DNA of 11,936 nucleotides, from the NCBI RefSeq assembly GCF_047634355.1, contig NZ_JBLIAL010000025.1. One strand, 5' to 3'. Position numbers and translations under genes: made by a program. The DNA is from Porticoccus sp002341315. GTDB lineage: Bacteria > Pseudomonadota > Gammaproteobacteria > Pseudomonadales > Porticoccaceae. The stretch's first letter is position 1, and each line of letters starts with the position of its first letter. Below are positions 1-5,143 of the stretch, one piece after another. Below the pieces are notes generated by a model. The model was given only the letters and a program-made list of their open reading frames with translations, did not search any database and was not told the origin of the DNA.

Positions 1-80
1 ATCAGGAATCTCAGAGCTCGACAGGTTTCAGAAATAACAGAACGACGGCTAGATTGATCTTCATTCCCCTCGCTACGCTC

Positions 81-109
81 GGTTCGCGGCTCTAGTGCCG
101 CTCCTACAG
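81..109 (-). repeat. single REP sequence (GTAG-headed palindromic unit)
   Basis: Read on the minus strand the unit begins CTGTAGGAGCGGC and ends GAGCCGCGAAC. It has the GTAG head followed by a short GCGGC/GCCGC hairpin, typical of pseudomonad REP elements mobilised by RAYT (TnpA-REP) proteins. It matches the arms of the doublet at 2908-2990 except for a few bases. It lies just past the stop codon of the carbonic anhydrase-like gene, and no partner arm is visible in bases 1-80. Bases 1-80 show nothing else I can name. Confidence 0.75.
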
Positions 110-118
110 TTAGTCTCT

Positions 119-655
119 TTACCCCTCCTCACCCAGATACCGATCCTTCAAGCGCACATAATTCCCGGCCACATAGGGCAGAAATTCCCTCTCTTCCGCG
201 GTGAGGGCACGCACCTGCCGGGCTGGTTGGCCGCGGTAGAGGCAACCACTTTCCAGCCGCTTTCCAGGCCCCACCAGTGACCCGGCGGCGATGATCACGT
301 CGTCTTCCACTACGGCGCCATCCATGACGATGGCCTGCATGCCCACCATCACCCGGTTGCCCAGGGTGCAGCCGTGCAGCATGGCCTGGTGGGCCAGGGT
401 CACATCGTCACCGATCTGCAGGGCAAAACCGCCAGGGTTGAACCGGGAATCGTGGGTGATATGCAGCACAGCGTTGTCCTGGATGCTGACTCGGGCGCCA
501 ATGCGGATGGCATGCATATCTCCGCGAATGACGGCCCGCGGCCATACGGAGCAATCATCGCCCAGCACCACATCGCCGATCACGGTAGCATCCGGGTCCA
601 CAAATACCCGTTCCCCCAACTGCGGGGCCTTGTCTTCAAAGCGGCGAATCCCCAT
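119..655 (-). CDS. gamma-class carbonic anhydrase family protein (YrdA-like)
   Basis: A 178-residue left-handed beta-helix protein built of hexapeptide repeats (for example ATVIGDVVLGDD and RIGARVSIQDN). The residues that matter in gamma-carbonic anhydrases are present: Arg44 and Asp46 in an RGD motif, Gln59, and zinc ligands His65 (in VLHITH), His89 and His94 (spaced HxxxxH). By family knowledge it is a cytoplasmic trimer with metal sites at subunit interfaces. Many YrdA-type members have weak or undetected CO2 hydratase activity, so the enzymatic role is inference. The frame is open upstream to 766. I chose ATG 655 because the family normally begins near this MGIRRFEDKAP-like segment and lengths near 175-185 are usual. 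ATG 700 would add 15 residues and overlap the divergent small gene. The ribosome site before 655 is weak. Tail 'LPYVAGNYVRLKDRYL' is typical of YrdA proteins. Confidence 0.93.
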   Translation of the reverse strand: MGIRRFEDKAPQLGERVFVDPDATVIGDVVLGDDCSVWPRAVIRGDMHAIRIGARVSIQDNAVLHITHDSRFNPGGFALQIGDDVTLAHQAMLHGCTLGNRVMVGMQAIVMDGAVVEDDVIIAAGSLVGPGKRLESGCLYRGQPARQVRALTAEEREFLPYVAGNYVRLKDRYLGEEG

Positions 656-698
656 CACTGATAAACTCGATAGCTGAATGTGGTCGTCAGGGAGGCCC

Positions 699-863
699 AT
701 GAACAAGCCGCCCACCCGTATATTGATTGCCATACTGATCTTGCTTGGCGTTTTCCTGCTGAGCAAGTGGCTGATTTTCCAGACGCTGCTGCAACCGGAC
801 GAGACTACTCGTCAGCGCTTGCCAGCAGCGCAGACAGAACCAGGACAGGACACCCATGAGTAA
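699..863 (+). CDS. small single-pass inner-membrane protein of unknown function
   Basis: A 54-residue protein. Residues 1-7 (MNKPPTR) are basic, residues 8-22 or slightly beyond (ILIAILILLGVFLLS) form one transmembrane helix, and a polar tail of about 25 residues follows. The start ATG 699 is preceded by GGGAGG at 690-695, with short spacing. An in-frame upstream ATG at 678 has no better site. The stop TAA (861-863) overlaps the prlC ATG (856-858), so the two genes are probably translationally coupled in one transcript. The N-in/C-out topology is inference from the positive-inside rule. I do not recognise a named family. The overlap, ribosome site and coherent TM sequence argue that it is real. 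Confidence 0.65.
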   Translation: MNKPPTRILIAILILLGVFLLSKWLIFQTLLQPDETTRQRLPAAQTEPGQDTHE

Positions 864-2889
864 CAACCCGCTGATTGATTATCCGGAACTGCCGCCGTTT
901 TCCAAAATCCAGCCAGAACACGTATTGCCCGCCGTGGAGCAATTGGTGGCGGATGGCCGCGCGCGCATCCAGCAGGTGCTGGCGGAGGGCAAGTTCGATT
1001 ACGCCCATCTGGTGCAGGCACTGGATGAGGAAGACGACCGCCTGGGCAAGGCCTTCGGCCCTGCCGGGCATCTCAATGCGGTGGCCCAGAATGAAGCCCT
1101 GCGTAATGCCTACAACAGCTGCCTGCCGCTGCTCAGTGAGTACGGCACCGAAGTGGGCCAGAACGCACAGCTGTGTGCCGCCTACCAGGCGCTGCGTGAC
1201 AGTGATGAATGGAGCTCGCTCAGCGAAGCCCAGCAGAAAGACATTGAAAATACCCTGCGTGATTTCCGCCTCTCCGGGGTAGATCTGCCAGATGACAAGA
1301 AAGCGCAATACATGGCCAACTCCAAGCGACTGTCTGAGCTGACCAGCCAATTTTCCGACAATACCCTGGATGCCACCCAGGCCTGGACCAAACACATTAG
1401 CGATGAGGCGGAGCTGGATGGCCTGCCCGACAGTGCCAAAGCCGGTGCCGCCGACCGGGCAAAGGCGGACGGAAAGGACGGCTGGTTGCTGACGCTGGAT
1501 GCGCCGGTCTTTATTGCCGTCATGAGCCACTGCAAGAACGCCGAGCTGCGCAAGGAAATGTACGTGGCCTGGACCACCAAGGCCTCTGATCAGGGGCCTC
1601 AGGCTGGCCAGTTCGACAACACCGCCATCATGGATGAAATCCTCAAATTGCGGCACGACCAGGCGCAACTGCTGGGGTTTGCCAACTTTGCTGAAGAGTC
1701 CCTGGCCACCAAGATGGCCCGGGATGTGAACGAGGTGATTCAATTTCTCGAGGACCTGGCCAAACGGGCCAAGCCCCAGGCGGAACAGGAACTGGCGGCA
1801 TTGAGGGCCTTTGCGGCCGAGAAGGGTGCCGACGATCTGAACCCCTGGGATATCGGTTTCTGGAGCGAGCGGCTGCGCGAAGAGCGCTACAGCATTTCCG
1901 AGGAAGAGCTGCGTCCCTGGTTCCCGGCGGATACCGTGATTAACGGCATGTTCGCTGTGGTCGGCAAGCTGTTCGGGATTCAATTCCGGCAGCGTGATGA
2001 TGTGGACCTGTGGCACGAGGATGCGCGTTTCTACGAGCTGGTGGACGACGATGGCAGCGTGCGTGCGGCTTTCTATCTGGATATGTATGCCCGCACCGGT
2101 AAGCGCGGTGGCGCCTGGATGGATGACGCCCGCATTCGCCGTCGGCGCCCGGACGGCAGTCTGCAAACGCCGGTGGCTTATCTGACCTGCAACTTCGCGC
2201 CGCCCGCCGGTGGCAAGCCGGGCCTGCTGACCCACGATGAAGTGGTCACCCTGTTCCACGAGTTCGGCCACGGCCTGCACCACATGCTTACCGAACAGGA
2301 TGTGTCCGGTATTTCCGGCATCAACGGTGTGGCCTGGGATGCGGTGGAGCTGCCCAGTCAGTTCCTGGAAAACTGGTGCTGGACGGAAGAGGGCATCGCG
2401 CTGATCTCCGGCCATTATGAAACCGGTGAGCCCCTGCCCAAGGAGAAGCTGGAAAAAATGCTGGCCGCGAAGAATTTCCAGGGTGCCATGCAGATGGTGC
2501 GGCAACTGGAATTCTCCCTGTTCGACATGCGCATTCATGCCGAATACCAGGAAGGGCTGGATATTTATCAGGTCCTGAACGAAGTGCGTGAGCAGGTATC
2601 AGTGATACAGCCACCCGCGTTCAACCGTTTTCCCAACAGCTTCGGGCACATTTTTGCCGGCGGCTATGCGGCGGGGTATTACAGCTACAAATGGGCGGAA
2701 GTGCTCTCCGCGGATGCTTATTCCCGTTTCGAGGAAGAAGGCGAGTTCAACGAAGACACCGGCCGTGCCTTCCGTAGCGAAATTCTCGCCAAGGGTGGCA
2801 GCCGCGAACCCATGGAGCTGTTCAAGGCCTTCCGCGGCCGTGAGCCCAGCGTGGAACCCTTGCTGCGCCATTGCGGTATCAACGGCTGA
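856..2889 (+). CDS. prlC: oligopeptidase A (M3 family zinc metallopeptidase)
   Basis: A 677-residue cytoplasmic metalloendopeptidase of the thimet-oligopeptidase family, which degrades short peptides including cleaved signal peptides. Length matches the family (about 680). The catalytic site is visible: H468-E-F-G-H472 gives two zinc-binding histidines and the general base Glu469, and the third ligand is Glu498 in 'DAVELPSQFLENW'. The N-terminal half is the usual helical domain. The C-terminal part carries the conserved 'FGHIFAGGYAAGYYSYKWAEVLSADAYSRF' region (about residues 596-625). The start at 856 has AGGA at 847-850, five bases upstream, and overlaps the end of the preceding small membrane-protein gene. 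A yheV-like gene follows after a REP doublet. I recall this neighbourhood (gamma-carbonic anhydrase, prlC, yheV) from pseudomonads. Confidence 0.97.
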   Translation: MSNNPLIDYPELPPFSKIQPEHVLPAVEQLVADGRARIQQVLAEGKFDYAHLVQALDEEDDRLGKAFGPAGHLNAVAQNEALRNAYNSCLPLLSEYGTEVGQNAQLCAAYQALRDSDEWSSLSEAQQKDIENTLRDFRLSGVDLPDDKKAQYMANSKRLSELTSQFSDNTLDATQAWTKHISDEAELDGLPDSAKAGAADRAKADGKDGWLLTLDAPVFIAVMSHCKNAELRKEMYVAWTTKASDQGPQAGQFDNTAIMDEILKLRHDQAQLLGFANFAEESLATKMARDVNEVIQFLEDLAKRAKPQAEQELAALRAFAAEKGADDLNPWDIGFWSERLREERYSISEEELRPWFPADTVINGMFAVVGKLFGIQFRQRDDVDLWHEDARFYELVDDDGSVRAAFYLDMYARTGKRGGAWMDDARIRRRRPDGSLQTPVAYLTCNFAPPAGGKPGLLTHDEVVTLFHEFGHGLHHMLTEQDVSGISGINGVAWDAVELPSQFLENWCWTEEGIALISGHYETGEPLPKEKLEKMLAAKNFQGAMQMVRQLEFSLFDMRIHAEYQEGLDIYQVLNEVREQVSVIQPPAFNRFPNSFGHIFAGGYAAGYYSYKWAEVLSADAYSRFEEEGEFNEDTGRAFRSEILAKGGSREPMELFKAFRGREPSVEPLLRHCGING

Positions 2890-2907
2890 TAATCTCAGAA
2901 CACCTCA

Positions 2908-2990
2908 CCGTAGGAGCGGCGCTTGAGCCGTGAACTGTACTTGGGGAAGCCTTCGCAAGCAGGTTCGCGGCTCAAGCGCCGCTCCTACGG
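2908..2990. repeat. REPIN: two inverted REP units between prlC and yheV
   Basis: The left arm (2908-2935) and right arm (2963-2990) are 28-base inverted copies with 27 of 28 positions matching; the one difference is a T/C change in the GCCGTG versus GCCGCG segment. Each arm has the GTAGGAGCGGC head and a small internal GCGGC/GCCGC hairpin. The 27-base spacer is itself partly self-complementary (CTTG at 2940-2943 with CAAG at 2956-2959). The whole would fold into a long cruciform or hairpin in the prlC-yheV transcript. This is the standard REPIN layout. The RAYT transposase expected to mobilise it is not in the window. Confidence 0.88.
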
Positions 2991-3007
2991 AGGGATAGGG
3001 AGCAACC

Positions 3008-3202
3008 ATGAAACGCCAATTTATTGCCGGTGCCACCTGTCCGGAGTGTGGGCAGATGGACAAGATCCAACGCGTCATCGACGCCGACAAACAGTGGATG
3101 GAATGTGTGGCCTGCGAGGCGACAAAGGATCTGGATGCCAAACCCCCAGAAGCTAGCGATGCTTTGGCTAAACCGGTCACCCTGCAGCCAGCAAAGAAAT
3201 AA
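3008..3202 (+). CDS. yheV: YheV-like small zinc-ribbon protein
   Basis: A 64-residue protein whose first 36 residues form a zinc ribbon: Cys11-PE-Cys14 and Cys33-VA-Cys36 separated by a strand-rich segment with a tryptophan at position 30. The rest is a charged, Ala/Pro/Lys-rich tail that is probably disordered. This matches the YheV family of putative metal-binding proteins, whose function is not established. The start ATG 3008 has GGGAG at 2998-3002 with a 5-base spacer, immediately after the right REP arm. It lies downstream of prlC on the same strand, separated by the REPIN, and may be cotranscribed with it. No convincing intrinsic terminator follows; AAGG/CCTT at 3201-3212 is too weak to call. 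Confidence 0.85.
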   Translation: MKRQFIAGATCPECGQMDKIQRVIDADKQWMECVACEATKDLDAKPPEASDALAKPVTLQPAKK

Positions 3203-3480
3203 GGTTTTCCTTTAGGCGCGGAGCGCAGGAGGGAATCGTCGTTTCCTTCAGAGAACGCCGAAGGCAGTCGGCAGCCAGCCGCTTGCATTTCCTTCCCCTC
3301 CCCCCCTGAAAGCAGCGCCAGTGGCGTTATTCACTGACGTCTCTGCTGGAGGCGTTGCACCACACCCTTTCTCCTCCGCCGCTACCGCTTATCCCGGCCG
3401 CAGTCCCGGTCCGTGACAGGCAGTTTCAATGCCCCTGTTCATATCAACGGTTGTCCGTTTTCCCGGCAAGTGCGAGGGGG
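3203..3480. other. GC-rich non-coding stretch after yheV
   Basis: I see no convincing gene here; the open frames crossing it lack a ribosome site or family resemblance. It contains a pyrimidine run at about 3288-3306 and small inverted repeats such as GCGCC-agt-GGCG near 3314-3325 and CAGTG/CACTG around 3319-3336. None has a following T-run, so no intrinsic terminator is called. The base composition resembles the housekeeping genes to the left. Confidence 0.5.
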
Positions 3481-3776
3481 AGGCTTATTACTCATTGTTT
3501 ATTAGAAACATGAAATATTGAATCACATTCATGCTTTGATGGATTTTAATAATAAAAGCGTAGGACACATAAAATAAAGTAAGCGCTAATAACTATAAAG
3601 GTGACATCAGGATGATCAATCGTTATTAGAGTGTGTAAAAAAGTAAGCAAAGGTATCCAATTTTACAAATAACTTTCCTCAAGCCGTGCTAAGTTCCATT
3701 CCGCTGTCTGTTATGTGAACTGTTTCACTAAAACAAATAGCGAACTCAGTTGCGACCACCCAAAGAGGGAACTTCC
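3481..3776 (+). promoter_or_regulatory. AT-rich upstream regulatory region of the fimbrial operon
   Basis: From about 3481 the sequence becomes strikingly AT-rich. It contains a perfect 8-bp inverted repeat CTAATAAC (3586-3593) / GTTATTAG (3622-3629) with a 28-base spacer. This is flanked by a 9-bp direct repeat AAAGTAAGC at 3576-3584 and 3640-3648. Closer to the gene is a small inverted repeat GTGAA-ctgt-TTCAC (3715-3728). AT-rich leaders of fimbrial operons are commonly bound by H-NS/MvaT-type silencers, so control of the operon from here is plausible. I cannot place -35 and -10 boxes with confidence. The ribosome site AGAGGGA lies at 3764-3770. Confidence 0.5.
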
Positions 3777-4322
3777 ATGCGCGTGAAAAAGCTTATTCTG
3801 GCTTCTGCCGTCGCGGTATTGTCTGCACCGGCCCTGGCGGTAGACGGTACTATTACATTCAATGGCCTGGTGACTGATCAGACCTGTGAAATCACCACTC
3901 CTGCGGGTAAAGACTTCACTGTCACTCTGCCCACAGTGTCTGCCAGCACGCTGAATGCGGCCGCTCAAACTGCCGGTCGTACGCCTTTTTCTATCAATCT
4001 GTCCAACTGCAGCAGCGATGGCAAAGTAGCGACCTACTTCGAGCCGGGCCCGACCGTTGATTTCGACACTGGCCGTTTGGTTAACCAGGCCAACGCTGCC
4101 GATGCTGCCACCAACGTACAAATTCAGTTGCTGGGCGAGAACAGCCTGTTCATTCCGGTTCAAGCTGCCGGTGCTGGTGGTGCGCAAGACAACTCCCAGT
4201 GGGTTGACGTAACCGCAGGCGGTGCTGCTGATCTGAACTACTACGCTGAATACTACGCTACCGCTGCAGCGACTGCCGGTACGGTTAATACCTCCATTCA
4301 GTACACCATCATCTATCAATGA
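3777..4322 (+). CDS. major fimbrial subunit (type 1 pilin, FimA-like)
   Basis: A 181-residue exported pilin. Signal peptide residues 1-21 (MRVKKLILASAVAVLS...ALA) are cleaved before VDG. The mature protein starts with the pilin strand-A signature GTITFNGLVTDQTC. Cys37 and Cys78 would form the conserved pilin disulfide. The C-terminus has alternating hydrophobics and a penultimate tyrosine (IQYTIIYQ), as expected for the strand that contacts the chaperone and completes the incomplete Ig fold. ATG 3777 is preferred because it has an AGAGGGA ribosome site and gives a clean signal peptide; the open frame continues to a TTG at 3750. First position in the operon and the hairpin that follows suggest it is the abundant shaft subunit. 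Polymerisation by donor-strand exchange is family knowledge. Confidence 0.93.
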   Translation: MRVKKLILASAVAVLSAPALAVDGTITFNGLVTDQTCEITTPAGKDFTVTLPTVSASTLNAAAQTAGRTPFSINLSNCSSDGKVATYFEPGPTVDFDTGRLVNQANAADAATNVQIQLLGENSLFIPVQAAGAGGAQDNSQWVDVTAGGAADLNYYAEYYATAAATAGTVNTSIQYTIIYQ

Positions 4323-4331
4323 TGACGTGAT

Positions 4332-4358
4332 GGCAGCTCCCGCCTCCCGGGGGCTGCC
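4332..4358 (+). promoter_or_regulatory. intercistronic hairpin after the major pilin gene
   Basis: A 10-bp stem (GGCAGCTCCC at 4332-4341 pairing with GGGGGCTGCC at 4349-4358, one T:G wobble) encloses a 7-base loop. It starts 9 bases after the pilin stop codon. No T-run follows, so it is not a classic terminator. It more likely protects or processes the 3' end of the pilin mRNA, or partly attenuates read-through into the chaperone and usher genes. Comparable stem-loops after major pilin genes are known in other chaperone-usher operons; the role here is inference. Confidence 0.65.
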
Positions 4359-4381
4359 AACAATCTGAGCCGGGTAATGCA

Positions 4382-5113
4382 ATGTTATTAAGAATGAAAC
4401 TGTTCTTGCTGAGCGGCTTTCTGCTGTCGGCAGAGTGGGCGAGTGCCAGTGTGATTATTGATGGCACCCGTGTGGTTTATCCACAAAAAGCCCGCGAGGT
4501 GACTGTGCAGCTTCACAACACAGGTGAAACACCGTCGCTGGTGCAATCGTGGGTAGACGAAGGTGATAAGGATGCAACACCGGATTCGAGTTCGGCACCG
4601 TTCATCATTACACCACCCATTTCCCGTATAGAAGCGGGCTCTGGGCAGGCATTGCGCTTGACCTTTACCGGCAGGGATTTGCCCTCTGACCGGGAATCCT
4701 TGTTCTGGTTGAACGTTCTGGAAGTGCCTCCGGCACCGGAAAGTGCCGAGGACAAGAATCTTATGCAGTTGGCGTTTCGTTCAAGGCTGAAAATTTTTTA
4801 TCGCCCTGTTGGTCTTGCAGGTAGGGCGAATTTATCAAGCCACTCTCTTGAGTGTGGTTTTGAATCAGAAAACAGAGTCATGAGTTGCACCAACCCAACG
4901 CCTTACCACATAAGCGTTGTCAAGTTGGAGCTGGCCCATGAAAGCGGAGAAACGGATCCGGTTGAAAAGGGGCTGATGTTTTTGCCTTTTGCGACACATG
5001 ATTTCGAAATCGGCTTCAAAAAAGATGTCAGGCAGGGAACAAAAGCCGTTTTTACATCGATAAATGATTTTGGTGGGGCGGTAGAAGCTAGCATCGATAT
5101 ATCCCAACGATAA
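4382..5113 (+). CDS. periplasmic fimbrial chaperone (PapD/FimC-like, FGS type)
   Basis: A 243-residue periplasmic chaperone that folds pilin subunits by donor-strand complementation and hands them to the usher. The signal peptide runs to about Ala22 (MKLFLLSGFLLSAEWASA core). The subunit-anchoring pair is visible as Arg30 (GTRVVYP) and Lys137 (RSRLKIFYRP). The G1 donor strand is NLMQLAFRSRLKIFYRP, with alternating hydrophobics. The F1-G1 connection is short (about nine residues after EVPP), which places it in the FGS subclass. Cys158 and Cys169 in the second domain probably form a disulfide next to the conserved NPTPYH segment. ATG 4382 is the first start; ATG 4394 (residue 5) gives a tidier signal peptide, and neither has a strong ribosome site. 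It is the only chaperone gene in the cluster. Confidence 0.95.
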   Translation: MLLRMKLFLLSGFLLSAEWASASVIIDGTRVVYPQKAREVTVQLHNTGETPSLVQSWVDEGDKDATPDSSSAPFIITPPISRIEAGSGQALRLTFTGRDLPSDRESLFWLNVLEVPPAPESAEDKNLMQLAFRSRLKIFYRPVGLAGRANLSSHSLECGFESENRVMSCTNPTPYHISVVKLELAHESGETDPVEKGLMFLPFATHDFEIGFKKDVRQGTKAVFTSINDFGGAVEASIDISQR

Positions 5114-5143
5114 CGGAATAAACGGCCTAGAGGTCTGGTAAGG

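Noticed and set aside
291..677. plus-strand frames inside the carbonic anhydrase-like gene
   Set aside because: The opposite strand has intact hexapeptide repeats and metal ligands; these frames are shadows of it.
805..2538. 577-codon open frame on the minus strand
   Set aside because: It lies wholly antisense to prlC, which has a full catalytic motif set. The translated product has no recognisable domain, and the long frame is explained by GC-rich codon bias in prlC.
2905..3288. 127-codon minus-strand frame over the REPIN and yheV
   Set aside because: It is antisense to the cysteine-patterned yheV and is read through a REP repeat, with no family resemblance.
3314..3336. possible terminator after yheV (GCGCC/GGCG and CAGTG/CACTG pairs)
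   Set aside because: The stems are only 4-5 bp and no T-run follows, so it does not meet the standard for an intrinsic terminator.
3481..3776. invertible fimS-like phase switch
   Set aside because: The inverted arms are only 8 bp and 28 bases apart, and no tyrosine recombinase gene is in the window. It is kept only as a test to run, not as a feature.
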